The notes under the pieces are model-generated. The model did not search any database. It saw only the letters and a list, made by a program, of their open reading frames with translations, and was not told the origin of the DNA. This document shows positions 38,317 through 46,862 of a stretch of 64,000 nt of DNA, in pieces. The position numbers were made by a program, and so were the translations under genes. This stretch comes from Pseudomonadota bacterium (lineage in GTDB: Bacteria; Bdellovibrionota_C; UBA2361; OMII01), in the NCBI GenBank assembly GCA_026390555.1, contig JAPLFS010000032.1:1-64000 (forward strand). The letters run 5' to 3'. The stretch's first letter is position 1; each line of letters opens with the position of its first letter.

Positions 38317-38608
38317 AGGTTGCTACTGATTTAATACCTGCTTAATACCTTCTGATCGCCCTCCAGCGGAGCTGTCTCGTCCTCAGCCATACTGGGCGCC
38401 GTAATGACCTCGTTATACCCCTCGGTTGCCTGCATCGGCATCTTCTCCTGAAACATAGTTGGCGTAACCTCAACGACATATAGCGCTCGCCGCACCTCAC
38501 CCTGCGTGTCTATTGATACCGCGCCCGTTACACCATCGTAGGGTGGTAGTTGTGTCAGCGCCTGTGCGAGCGGGATGCGCTCCTGCTTACTGCGCTTAAT
38601 GGCATTGA
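38317..38608 (-). repeat. 292-bp direct repeat, left copy (flank of island)
   Basis: Ungapped match to 43621-43912 at a constant offset of 5304 bp, with about 14 differences by eye (about 95% identity). It covers the last about 93 codons of the lipoprotein gene plus 14 bp downstream. Confidence 0.92.
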
Positions 38609-38624
38609 AGTAACCCCGTACCAA
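38331..38624 (-). pseudogene. 3' fragment of the LppC/LpoA-like lipoprotein gene
   Basis: Only the last about 93 codons of the lipoprotein at 43635-45533 are present (from NAIKRSKQERIPLAQALTQLP to the stop). They are preceded by five unrelated codons with no ribosome binding site or signal peptide, so this is a gene remnant. The reading frame is intact. Differences from the full gene are mostly silent or conservative (for example MQATEGYNEVITAPSMAED against LKATEGYSEVITAPNMAAD), which suggests a recent split or an import from a close relative. It marks the left border of the accessory island. Confidence 0.88.
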
Positions 38625-38654
38625 TGATCGTAACCAATGATCGTACCAATGATC
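38611..38654 (+). repeat. Short repeat cluster at island border
   Basis: Directly beyond the 292-bp repeat, TAACCCCGTACCAATGAT (38611-38628) recurs exactly at 40973-40990. Overlapping it, GTACCAATGATC, GTAACCAATGATC and GTACCAATGATC stand in tandem (38618-38629, 38630-38642, 38643-38654). Confidence 0.85.
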
Positions 38655-38792
38655 CGCAGCTTTCTTAGCCCCAATTATTTTTGACTATTGATATCAATTA
38701 GCCTCGACATTTTTCTATATACTACACATAATAGAGTATGTTTTTTACGATCTGAAATAAATTACCAATAAATACAACATGATAGCACGTCA

Positions 38793-40127
38793 ATGCAACG
38801 ACTAATAAATAGACAGTTAGAAGCCTGGAAATCCTCTCCACAGCGCAAGGTTCTCCTCGTGCGAGGTGCACGCCAAGTTGGGAAAACATATAGCGTTAGA
38901 GAGTTTGGGGAAACGTATAATTCATATCTTGAAGTAAACTTTTTAGAGTCAGCAGAAGTTGGTCGCTTCTTTCAGTCGGGAAACTTATCACCACGGTCGC
39001 TACTAGAAAAACTACAGATCTATTATGGAAAGACAATTATCCCAGGACAGACGCTGCTCTTCTTTGATGAGATTCAAGCCTGCCCAGAAGCATTAACAGC
39101 ACTCAGATTCTTCTATGAGCAGATGCCAGAGCTTCACGTTGTGGCAGCAGGATCGTTACTAGAATTCGCACTTCAAGAGATCCCATCGCATGGAGTTGGC
39201 AGAATAGAGTCAATTTTCATGTATCCACTCTCATTTAAGGAATTCTTAAATGCAACAGATAATCAGCTATTAGCACAAGCAATCGATGGCGCTACGACAG
39301 AGTCAGCACTTGATTTGCCGATTTATGGAAAGGCTGTGGATTTATTTAAAATATATTCGATCATTGGCGGATTGCCCCAGATTGTAAAGGCATTTATAGA
39401 CACCAAAGATACTTCTATTTGCCTAAGTTTGATTGAAGATCTCTTGCTTGGATACGAAGATGATTTTGCAAAATATAAGACTAGAATTAGCAGTCAAAAA
39501 TTAAAAGACGTATTAACCTCAAGTGCTCGCCAAGCCGGAGGAAAGTTTGTTTACTCGCATGTCAATCCTGGCAGTAATATCAGTGGCTACGATCAAGCGT
39601 TGCAGCTGCTAGAGTTGGCTGGGCTAGTTTATAGAGTTTATAAAACAGCCGCTAATGGAGTTCCTCTTGGGGCGCAGGTCGATCGAAAGAGCTTTAAGGT
39701 GATTCCATTTGATCTAGGTATCTATAATAAATTGCTGAACTTAAATCCTTCTCAGATAATTATTGCTGAACCACAATCTTTTGTTCACCTTGGTGCATTG
39801 GCTGAAGTTGCTTGCGGCTGCGAATTAATTTCTCATGCTTCGCCTCGACAAAGAGCGGCACTGTATTATTGGAGCAGGGATGTGCGCGGTACAAACGCAG
39901 AGGTTGATTATATTATTCAATATAAAGAGCGTTTAGTCCCGATTGAGGTCAAAGCTGGCACCAAGGGCAAAATGCAGAGTCTCTACCGTTTTTTAGATGA
40001 GAAACAGGGAGAGCTCGCTATTCGCTGCTCATTAGAAAATTTCTCTCAATATCGCGCCCCCAGCGGCAATTCACTAGTTAAGGTAATTCCGATCTTTGCA
40101 ATTGGCAGTTGTAAAGAGATCAGCTAG
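38793..40127 (+). CDS. AAA ATPase with DUF4143 domain
   Basis: ATPase of a widespread, poorly understood family often carried on mobile DNA. Walker A GARQVGKT is at residues 25-32 (Lys31) and Walker B LFFDEIQACPEAL holds D92-E93. AAGSLLEFAL and SIFMYPLSFKEFL follow as sensor-like motifs. The C-terminal DUF4143 part (about 215-440) ends with a PD-(D/E)xK-like pattern: NAEVDYIIQYKERLVPIEVKAG. The protein is complete at 444 aa. The gene is more AT-rich than lon or dnaK, consistent with transfer. It lies alone on the plus strand, converging with the DUF2490 gene. Function in the cell is unknown. Confidence 0.85.
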   Translation: MQRLINRQLEAWKSSPQRKVLLVRGARQVGKTYSVREFGETYNSYLEVNFLESAEVGRFFQSGNLSPRSLLEKLQIYYGKTIIPGQTLLFFDEIQACPEALTALRFFYEQMPELHVVAAGSLLEFALQEIPSHGVGRIESIFMYPLSFKEFLNATDNQLLAQAIDGATTESALDLPIYGKAVDLFKIYSIIGGLPQIVKAFIDTKDTSICLSLIEDLLLGYEDDFAKYKTRISSQKLKDVLTSSARQAGGKFVYSHVNPGSNISGYDQALQLLELAGLVYRVYKTAANGVPLGAQVDRKSFKVIPFDLGIYNKLLNLNPSQIIIAEPQSFVHLGALAEVACGCELISHASPRQRAALYYWSRDVRGTNAEVDYIIQYKERLVPIEVKAGTKGKMQSLYRFLDEKQGELAIRCSLENFSQYRAPSGNSLVKVIPIFAIGSCKEIS

Positions 40128-40192
40128 TTACAAAAAACTACCTGACTAAATATCAATAAACTCTCTTTAAAAAAAGTGTAGGTAGTGTTCTC

Positions 40193-40885
40193 CTAGAAAT
40201 TAAGAAACGCCATCATCATCATCGCATTGATATAACGCCCGCCGTCTTCATCAAACCTCTGCGAACGTTCGCCAAGGTATCCGATCTCGTATCGACCTGG
40301 GCCGTACTTCACATAAGGGCCGAAGAAGAATCGATCTCGATCAAACCCTCCTTGCGGTCCTTTAAATTGGGAATTGAGGTTCACAAAGATCTCGTTGTAA
40401 CCGGTAAGACCATAGTGGCCCGAATCAGAGAGCGCATAGCTTCCGCGCAGGAGGTATCTGGTTCGATTCGAAGGCCCTGCAGCGTCCTGAATAAATCGTT
40501 GCTCTTGGCGCAAGCGATGCTGCCAATCGAGCCCCCATCGGGAATCCTTGATGAGCACCTGTTGCCAGATTCGGCTCTCGTTACGGAAATCCTCCTGGTA
40601 GTGGCTGTTCATGAACGTTGGTGTCCATGCGTATCCTAGGAAGAGGGCGATGTTTGGGTTTATGTTGTACCCAATCGCGGGTCGAATCAGAAGTCGTTCT
40701 AATCGGGAGATGTCGTCACCAACGCGGGGTTGCGCCTCCATATACGCGAACCACTCCTTATTGAGATTGACCTGCGTGATTACCTGTGTCCAACTTTGGA
40801 CGTCGGTGTTTTGTGCGAAGGTCTTCGTAAAAGGAATTACATATACCGCTAGTGTAGCGAAAAGAAGTCCTACTAACTTTCTCAT
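40193..40885 (-). CDS. DUF2490 outer-membrane-type protein
   Basis: 230-residue exported protein. A signal peptide (MRKLVGLLFATLAVYVIPFTKTFA) precedes the DUF2490 pattern DVQSWTQVITQVNLNKEWFAYMEAQPRVGDDISRLERLLIRPAIGYNINPNIALFLGYAWTP, alternating strands as in beta-barrels. The C-terminus ends in a Phe (MMAFLNF), typical of BAM substrates. Function unknown. It lies between the AAA and Fic genes within the island. Confidence 0.82.
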   Translation of the reverse strand: MRKLVGLLFATLAVYVIPFTKTFAQNTDVQSWTQVITQVNLNKEWFAYMEAQPRVGDDISRLERLLIRPAIGYNINPNIALFLGYAWTPTFMNSHYQEDFRNESRIWQQVLIKDSRWGLDWQHRLRQEQRFIQDAAGPSNRTRYLLRGSYALSDSGHYGLTGYNEIFVNLNSQFKGPQGGFDRDRFFFGPYVKYGPGRYEIGYLGERSQRFDEDGGRYINAMMMMAFLNF

Positions 40886-40972
40886 AGTATTTTCAACAAA
40901 AGGTTTTCTGGGCAGTTATTCCAATGCGGAAGAATATGCCAGCTTTTTGGAGCTTTTTTGAATAGAGATCAT

Positions 40973-40990
40973 TAACCCCGTACCAATGAT
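40973..40990 (+). repeat. 18-bp direct repeat, second copy
   Basis: TAACCCCGTACCAATGAT, identical to 38611-38628. The two copies bracket the AAA ATPase and DUF2490 genes. Confidence 0.8.
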
Positions 40991-41134
40991 TCTAAAGGTA
41001 ACCGAGTACCGCAAGCATGGCAAAACTGACAACTAGTCGGGCGAGACTTGCGTAGTAGCTTGATGTTATTATCTAAACACCTCGGCCTGTTGCGATAACG
41101 ACACGCCCCACAAGACTATCTTTTGCCGCTTGAA

Positions 41135-41164
41135 AAAGAAAGTATAGTAGGCTATTCTTTCTTT
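41135..41164 (+). promoter_or_regulatory. Inverted repeat at the Fic promoter
   Basis: Arms AAAGAAAGTATAG (41135-41147) and CTATTCTTTCTTT (41152-41164) pair at 12 of 13 positions around a 4-nt centre, 22 bp before the Fic start codon. It is probably an operator overlapping an AT-rich promoter; the winged-helix end of the Fic protein is a candidate ligand (inference). Confidence 0.5.
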
Positions 41165-41186
41165 AGTTGAAAAGCAAAGAAGATTT

Positions 41187-42356
41187 ATGCCTAAAAACAA
41201 GCGGTTGGGCACCTACGTTACATCCAGCGTTGCGAGCAAATGTTACCGCGCATTTGTACCACCGCCGCTACCCCCCGAGCCTCCTATCGATCTGAGTTCC
41301 CTGGCTGGTCTACTTGCGAAAGCCTCTAAGGCAGCCGGCAGGCTCGACGGTCTGGCAGACATTTTGCCCGACAGCAGCTTGTTCCTCTATTACTACATTC
41401 GCAAGGAAGCGGTCCTATCGTCGCAGATTGAAGGTACGCAATCGTCGTTGTCTGACCTACTTCTTTACGAGAGCACTGAAGGGCTTTCAGTCCCTGTTGA
41501 TGACGTGGAGGAGGTCTCCTCTTACGTCGCGGCGTTCGAGCATGGATTGCGACGTATCCAGAGCGGGTTCCCACTCAGCTTGCGCCTGATTCGGGAGATG
41601 CACAAAATTCTGCTCACCAAGGGACGAGGGAGTCATAAGCAGCCCGGCGAATTCCGCACCTCGCAAAACTGGATCGGTGGCTCGCGTCCTGGTAATGCCC
41701 GGTTTGTTCCACCTCCTCCTGATCGTCTAGCTGAATGCCTGGATGCTTTCGAGAGATATCTGCATCGCGAAGAAAGACCGTATTCATCCCTGATTGATGC
41801 AGGGCTCATTCATGCTCAGTTTGAAACGATCCACCCGTTTCTCGATGGAAACGGCCGCATCGGGCGCCTTCTCATTACATTTTTCCTCATCGTAATGGGG
41901 GATATGAAGAAACCCTGGCTTTACCTAAGCCTGTTTTTCAAGAACAACCGCACGGAATACTACGACCGCTTGAATGCTGTACGCCAAAAAGGAGACTGGG
42001 AGGGGTGGCTTGATTTCTTTCTGCACGGAGTTGCAGAGACCGCGGACCAGGTCGTGATGACCAGCCAGAAGATTTCTCAACTCTTCGCATCGGATAGGAT
42101 CAAAATCGCCGCTCTCAAACGTGCCGCTATAAGTGCGACTGAGGTGCATGAGATATTGCGGAAACGAGCGATGATTTCAGCCATCGAGGCTTCCAAGATG
42201 CTCGATCTAAGTGTGCCTACCGCGAGGCATGCGCTTCAAAACCTTCAGAAGCTTGGGATTGTGAAAGACATAAGCGGTAGAGGTAAAGAACGAATCTACG
42301 TCTATACAGAACTTGTCACGCTACTTGAACAGGGTACTGGGTCAATCGCCGATTAA
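41187..42356 (+). CDS. Class II Fic family protein with winged-helix C-terminus
   Basis: Fic enzymes transfer AMP or related groups from nucleotides to protein hydroxyls. The 389-residue protein has a Fic_N domain with the inhibitory helix motif SSQIEG (residues 78-83, S-xxx-E-G), which places it in the self-inhibited class II, and a canonical active site HPFLDGNGRIGR (216-227) with catalytic His216. The C-terminal part (about 325-380: ISAIEASKMLDLSVPTARHALQNLQKLGIV) is a winged-helix DNA-binding domain, suggesting autoregulation through the inverted repeat before the gene. All catalytic residues are intact. Because inhibition is internal, no separate antitoxin is needed. Target unknown. Confidence 0.88.
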   Translation: MPKNKRLGTYVTSSVASKCYRAFVPPPLPPEPPIDLSSLAGLLAKASKAAGRLDGLADILPDSSLFLYYYIRKEAVLSSQIEGTQSSLSDLLLYESTEGLSVPVDDVEEVSSYVAAFEHGLRRIQSGFPLSLRLIREMHKILLTKGRGSHKQPGEFRTSQNWIGGSRPGNARFVPPPPDRLAECLDAFERYLHREERPYSSLIDAGLIHAQFETIHPFLDGNGRIGRLLITFFLIVMGDMKKPWLYLSLFFKNNRTEYYDRLNAVRQKGDWEGWLDFFLHGVAETADQVVMTSQKISQLFASDRIKIAALKRAAISATEVHEILRKRAMISAIEASKMLDLSVPTARHALQNLQKLGIVKDISGRGKERIYVYTELVTLLEQGTGSIAD

Positions 42357-42470
42357 ACCTACTTAACCCGTGGGGCGAAGGTTGCCCTAGCGTCAGTGGA
42401 TCGTGCTTAATTAATGCAATAGGCCAGTCAGTTAAAATAGTTTAATATCGGGCAGTCAGCGCCCTAACAT

Positions 42471-42494
42471 CCGATAATGATCCATTATCGGAAG
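42471..42494 (+). repeat. Palindrome and left arm of an 11-bp inverted pair
   Basis: CCGATAAT-GATCC-ATTATCGG forms an 8-bp stem. Its right arm extended, ATTATCGGAAG (42484-42494), is the exact inverse of CTTCCGATAAT at 43372-43382, so the pair brackets the alpha/beta hydrolase gene. Confidence 0.55.
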
Positions 42495-42580
42495 TAACGA
42501 TTCAGCTCACCATTCAAGAATATCTTCGTCAATTGGAAGTGATCTTAATTCTAGTTACACGTAATCTTATTTGCAGTAGC

Positions 42581-43342
42581 ATGAGTCACTCTATGAAAAA
42601 GATCGAAGAGACTCTGATTATAACTTCTCCAGATAAAAAGAAGATTTACACTACAATTGGGTATCCCGAGAGAAAATCAAAAACGCTTGTGTTGTTTGTC
42701 CATGGATTAGCTTCAACTGAGCTATGGCCAACGATGTTGCTAGGTAGTTGGTACTTTCGAAAGTTAGGATATGCCTACTGCCGGATCAATTTGTATGATT
42801 GGCGGCCTGGTGCTCGGAGCCTGATGACCTCAGATCTACTCCAGCATTCTCTTGACGTGGATACCGTAGCGGCAGTATTACAAAAAAAAGGTTTTTCCAA
42901 AATATTGGCTGTAGGACACTCTTTTGGCGGTTTAACTCTACTTCAATCAAATACAGCTGCATTCAAAGCGATTAGCTTATGGGATATTTCTTCTTTTATT
43001 TCACATCCTCCAAAAAAGAGATTTAAAACGGTTCGTTCTTCTGGAGCTATATACTTGCCTGGGGCGTATGAGTTGTTGATGTCTGATAAATTCCGACAAG
43101 GCATGGTTAATTTCCCTAATGAACTTGAGCTGATTTCAAAAATCAAGATACCAACACAGATTTGCTATGCAGCTGGCAAGAATGCTGTGCTAATAGAAAG
43201 CAGTAAAAGATATTTTAAGAACCTTCAGACAAAAAAGGAATTGGTGGCTATTCCGAATGCTAGCCATTCCTTTACAGAGGAAGGAAAGTCGGAGCAACTT
43301 TTTAAAAAGACAGATCGCTGGTTCCGAAGATTTATTGATTAG
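42581..43342 (+). CDS. Alpha/beta hydrolase
   Basis: Serine hydrolase of about 253 aa without a signal peptide. The nucleophile elbow GHSFGG (Ser) follows a typical strand, an oxyanion-side segment LFVHGLASTELWP precedes it, and the catalytic His is probably in IPNASHSFTEEG; the Asp would lie in the segment before it. It is AT- and Lys-rich compared with housekeeping genes around, which fits acquisition. TTG 42533, ATG 42581 and ATG 42593 are possible starts; none has a clear Shine-Dalgarno. Substrate unknown. It is bracketed by an 11-bp inverted repeat pair. Confidence 0.78.
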   Translation: MSHSMKKIEETLIITSPDKKKIYTTIGYPERKSKTLVLFVHGLASTELWPTMLLGSWYFRKLGYAYCRINLYDWRPGARSLMTSDLLQHSLDVDTVAAVLQKKGFSKILAVGHSFGGLTLLQSNTAAFKAISLWDISSFISHPPKKRFKTVRSSGAIYLPGAYELLMSDKFRQGMVNFPNELELISKIKIPTQICYAAGKNAVLIESSKRYFKNLQTKKELVAIPNASHSFTEEGKSEQLFKKTDRWFRRFID

Positions 43343-43620
43343 CTACCTAAATGAGCTAAAGAAGAGCCTATCTTCCGATAATCTTATCTTATCGACACAG
43401 ACATGATTGGCCCCTAATTAGTTATGATAAAATATATTATCAATACTAAAAGAATTTAGAAAATTCTATTCTGAAATTCATCTTATTTACAGCAACCGAG
43501 TATTCGATACTTGATAACTTGATAAACGGATGTCTTAGAAGATGTGTATGTCTCAGGGTGAAAATCAACCATGTGTTACTCGTTGCACCGTTACCCTTGA
43601 GCACGATAAGGCCGTAAAGG
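43343..43620. other. Intergenic region at right side of island
   Basis: AT-rich non-coding stretch of 278 bp. It includes CTTCCGATAAT (43372-43382), which with TTATCG downstream can form a weak hairpin after the hydrolase. No counterpart of the terminator found after the left copy of the lipoprotein 3' end. Confidence 0.35.
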
Positions 43621-43912
43621 AGGTTGCTACAGATCTAATACCCGCTTAATACCTTCTGATCGCCCTCTAGCGGAGCTGTCTCGTCCGCAGCCATATTGGG
43701 TGCCGTAATGACCTCGCTATACCCCTCAGTTGCCTTCAAAGGCATCTTCTCCTGAAACATAGTTGGCGTTACCTCAACGACATATAGCGCTCGTCGCACC
43801 TCACCCTGCGTGTCTATTGATACCGCGCCCGTTACACCATCGTAGGGTGGTAGTTGTGTCAGCGCCTGTGCGAGCGGGATGCGCTCCTGCTTACTGCGCT
43901 TAATGGCATTGA
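43621..43912 (-). repeat. 292-bp direct repeat, right copy
   Basis: 3' end of the intact lipoprotein gene; matches 38317-38608 without gaps. Together the copies flank 5012 bp of accessory DNA. Confidence 0.92.
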
Positions 43913-45533
43913 TTACAAGCGTTGCGGCATCGAAGCCCTGTGCCGCCAGAAAATTGGGCGCTGTTTTAAACCTGCCGCGATACGATTCAACGAACTGCTG
44001 CACAACGGGTCGTGCGCTATTGGCAAAGAACGGAGTAACGAAGATCGCTCGATCAAAAACCGCCTGGGAGTGTGCAATCTTACTTGGATTATCCCAGAGA
44101 GCCGTTCCAAGTGGTCTCATCCGTCTCTTTACGGCTGGAGCTATGTTGGAAAGCAGCTTAGTGCTTACCTCTATCGTATCGGGAATAAGCACGGCCTCTG
44201 CCGTAGAGCTCTCAAGTCTCTGGACCGCTTCAAGCATCGAGCTCTCATCGCTTGATGAATAGGAGATCTCAAGTATCATTGGTAAGTTTAGCTCTGCTAG
44301 CTTTGCACGAAACGCCTCAAGATATTCGCTTCCTGCTGCGGTCTGCGGATAGACGATAGCAAAGCGGGTCAGCTTGTAATCGCCGTAGGCTGCATTCACT
44401 AGGGCCTCAATCTGGCTTGTGGTTGTTAGGCCGAGCCTAAACACCCCCTGCCCTGTATTGAAGGACTCGCTCTTTGAGAATGAGAGGATCGGCACACCTA
44501 GCTCGCGTGCAGTTCCTGCCGCTGCAACCGAGGCCTCGGTCAGAAGTGGCCCGATAATCATGGCGACGTTTGAACCAGATACCAACTCCCTGACGGCTGC
44601 CGATGCGGCCGCGGTATCTACGCCAACATCACGCGCCTCTATTTTAATCTTTGGGGCATCAACATTGGCCTCTAGCGCGAGATCGATCCCCTGGCGGGTA
44701 TCGCGGCCAAGCGCGCCGAATCGATCGGAGAGGCTCAGGATAACACCAAGCTTTGTTTCCCCGTCGACAACAGCGCTAATTGCGCCCTGCTGCCCCGGCT
44801 CATTAATCTCCGCTGCGCCAAGCCAAAACGGTTGCTCAGATCTAATGTCATCCTGATCATAGCCAAGCGCTGCACGGCGCGCGCGTTCACGACCTAGCAA
44901 CTGATTTACAAACTGATCTGCACGCCATTTGTTGGCCACACTCTCAAATTTATCTGCCGGCAACGAGCGCAGCAGTAGTAGAGCGCCAACCGTAGCGGCG
45001 TGCACCCCCCCTGGTATCCTCTGCGCCTGTGTATTGGCCCGTGCAAACCATGCCAGCGACTGGTTGATATCACCGCTACGTCCAAATGAGAAAGCAAGTA
45101 TAAGTCCGAACTCAAGCCCAACGTTTGCCTCGTTAAGACCGCGCCTACGAAAGTATGCACCGACTGAGCTAAGCGCTTTGTCGGCCTGATCGAGAACGAG
45201 GTACTGGCCACTTAATCGTAGCGCTGCGGCCTCGGCCTCGAGCGGAAGCAAGGACTCCTTGGATGCCTTAATGTAGGTATCTAAGGCCGATTTATTCCTG
45301 CCGCTTTGACGAAGCTCGTCACCATAGATTAGGGAGCTGTTGCTTAGCTTGTGCCCTTCGAGATCCATAAATGGCCGCCAGATCTCCCACGGTAGCGGCT
45401 GTGCTTCGCTGGGCGAAGCCTCCTCACGATAGGTCATATCTGTTACACGCGCAGGCTTTGGCTTTTCACTGGAGGAGAAACAGGCGGAGGTGGCGCTGCA
45501 AAGCGCGGCGAGCAGAATGAGTCGAAGTATCAT
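43635..45533 (-). CDS. LppC/LpoA-like lipoprotein with periplasmic-binding fold
   Basis: Lipoprotein of 632 aa with lipobox TSAC (Cys18). The first half is helical with TPR-like repeats (GDELRQSGRNKSALDTYIKASKE, LSLAWFARAN-type segments). From about residue 255 it has a type 1 periplasmic binding fold (LGVILSLSDRFGALGRDTRQGIDLALE, MIIGPLLTEASVAAAGTARELGVPILSFSKSE, FAIVYPQTAAGSEYLEAF, AAQGFDAATLVINAIKRSK). This two-part layout matches LpoA/LppC, the outer-membrane activator of penicillin-binding protein 1A, and also amino-acid ABC receptors; I favour the LpoA-like reading. The last 93 codons are duplicated at 38331. Confidence 0.78.
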   Translation of the reverse strand: MILRLILLAALCSATSACFSSSEKPKPARVTDMTYREEASPSEAQPLPWEIWRPFMDLEGHKLSNSSLIYGDELRQSGRNKSALDTYIKASKESLLPLEAEAAALRLSGQYLVLDQADKALSSVGAYFRRRGLNEANVGLEFGLILAFSFGRSGDINQSLAWFARANTQAQRIPGGVHAATVGALLLLRSLPADKFESVANKWRADQFVNQLLGRERARRAALGYDQDDIRSEQPFWLGAAEINEPGQQGAISAVVDGETKLGVILSLSDRFGALGRDTRQGIDLALEANVDAPKIKIEARDVGVDTAAASAAVRELVSGSNVAMIIGPLLTEASVAAAGTARELGVPILSFSKSESFNTGQGVFRLGLTTTSQIEALVNAAYGDYKLTRFAIVYPQTAAGSEYLEAFRAKLAELNLPMILEISYSSSDESSMLEAVQRLESSTAEAVLIPDTIEVSTKLLSNIAPAVKRRMRPLGTALWDNPSKIAHSQAVFDRAIFVTPFFANSARPVVQQFVESYRGRFKTAPNFLAAQGFDAATLVINAIKRSKQERIPLAQALTQLPPYDGVTGAVSIDTQGEVRRALYVVEVTPTMFQEKMPLKATEGYSEVITAPNMAADETAPLEGDQKVLSGY

Positions 45534-45674
45534 ATGTAACTTAAGATCAATGCTGGCGTTAACATCCTTATAGGCAAGCTGCTAGCCTACCTCTCTTAGA
45601 AGTCTACTATAGTCATGTAGTGTGGAGGAGCCAACTGAGAAAAACAAAGCTGAGTTGATACTGAGATGAATAGT

Positions 45675-46805
45675 TTACGAGAAGATATCCTTCATCTTAT
45701 CAAAAAAGCCCTTGCTGCCGGCCTCATCAACCGCCGTTCCCTGAATTATTGCCAGCTTCTCTAAAAGCTCTCGCTCATCATCAGAGAGCTTCTTAGGGAC
45801 ATGGATAAGGATCCTAACATGTTGATCACCCCTACGCTGTGGGCTGCTACCAAGGATCGGAATACCCTTATTTTTAAGGCGAAAGACCTTCCCTGACTGA
45901 GTTCCAGCAGGGATCTTGAGTTTTAACTTGCCCTCGAGTGATGGCACGTCGATCTCGGTTCCAAGCGCTGCTGCGGCATAGCTAATAGGAACCTCACAGA
46001 TAACCTCGCTCTCCTGACGTTGGAAGATCGTATGCTGCGCAACCTGAATTTGCACATACAGGTCACCGTTTGTTCCGCCACCCGCTCCAGCCTCGCCCTC
46101 ACCGCGCATCTTAAGCCTTTGGCCATTATCAACTCCGGCGGGTACCTTAATTTTTAGCTTTGACTCCTTCACCTTGAGTCCTGTTCCAGAGCAGCTCTGG
46201 CAGGGATTTTTGACTACCTCACCAACCCCAGCACAAATATGACAGGTGCGCGCCAGGGTAAAGAATCCCTGTTGAATTCGAACCTGCCCGACACCTTCAC
46301 ACTGCTTACAACATTCGCGCGAGCTGCCCTTTGATGCTCCGCTACCTGAGCAGCTTTCACACTTGGCACGCCGACCGAGAGTAGCCTCTTTTTCACAACC
46401 AAAGGCGGCCTCTTCAAAGGTAATCTCTATATCATAGCGCAGATCGGTGCCGGTTTTGCCACGGCCACCCCTATTATCTCTACCTGCCTGACCACCAAAG
46501 AAAGATCCAAATATATCACCAAAAATATCTTCAAATCCTGAGAAGTCACCCCCCTGAGCGCCGCCAGATCCAGCACCATTAGTAAAGGCCGCATGGCCGA
46601 ACCGATCGTAGCGAACTTTGTCCTCGGCATCACTCAGGACGGAGTAAGCCTCGGTGGCCTCCTTAAAGCGATCCTCTGCCTCTTTATTGTTGGGGTTTTT
46701 GTCGGGATGAAACTGAATGGCTTTCTTGCGGTAAGCTTTCTTAACCTCATCAACTGAGGCGCTCTTGGAGATCTCTAAGACTTCGTAAAAATCACGTTTT
46801 GCCAC
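45675..46805 (-). CDS. dnaJ: Chaperone DnaJ
   Basis: Co-chaperone that delivers substrates to DnaK and stimulates its ATPase. The 376-residue protein has the J domain with HPD (IQFHPDKNPNN), a Gly/Phe-rich segment, the four zinc-finger repeats CESCSGSG, CKQCEGVG, CHICAGVG and CQSCSGTG, and two C-terminal substrate domains. All domains are intact (type I DnaJ). It follows dnaK after a terminator-like hairpin. Confidence 0.97.
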   Translation of the reverse strand: MAKRDFYEVLEISKSASVDEVKKAYRKKAIQFHPDKNPNNKEAEDRFKEATEAYSVLSDAEDKVRYDRFGHAAFTNGAGSGGAQGGDFSGFEDIFGDIFGSFFGGQAGRDNRGGRGKTGTDLRYDIEITFEEAAFGCEKEATLGRRAKCESCSGSGASKGSSRECCKQCEGVGQVRIQQGFFTLARTCHICAGVGEVVKNPCQSCSGTGLKVKESKLKIKVPAGVDNGQRLKMRGEGEAGAGGGTNGDLYVQIQVAQHTIFQRQESEVICEVPISYAAAALGTEIDVPSLEGKLKLKIPAGTQSGKVFRLKNKGIPILGSSPQRRGDQHVRILIHVPKKLSDDERELLEKLAIIQGTAVDEAGSKGFFDKMKDIFS

Positions 46806-46862
46806 AAGAATACCCTACAACTAATAGACCTGCATGTCTCCACTGGCAGGGTTATGAGCGAT

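Larger units (their letters stand above)
40886..41186. other. Intergenic region upstream of Fic gene
   Basis: Non-coding, 301 bp between divergent genes. It contains the second copy of the 18-bp repeat (40973-40990) and a long inverted repeat next to the Fic gene (41135-41164). No terminator is evident. Confidence 0.4.

Noticed and set aside
41187-42356. Fic toxin with missing antitoxin (FicTA module)
   Set aside because: The inhibitory S-xxx-E-G helix is within the same protein, which makes it a class II Fic enzyme; no separate antitoxin is expected.
38793-43342. Island genes as a known anti-phage system
   Set aside because: The ATPase, DUF2490 protein, Fic protein and hydrolase are not in one operon, lie on different strands, and do not match a defence architecture I know. 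The evidence supports an accessory island only.
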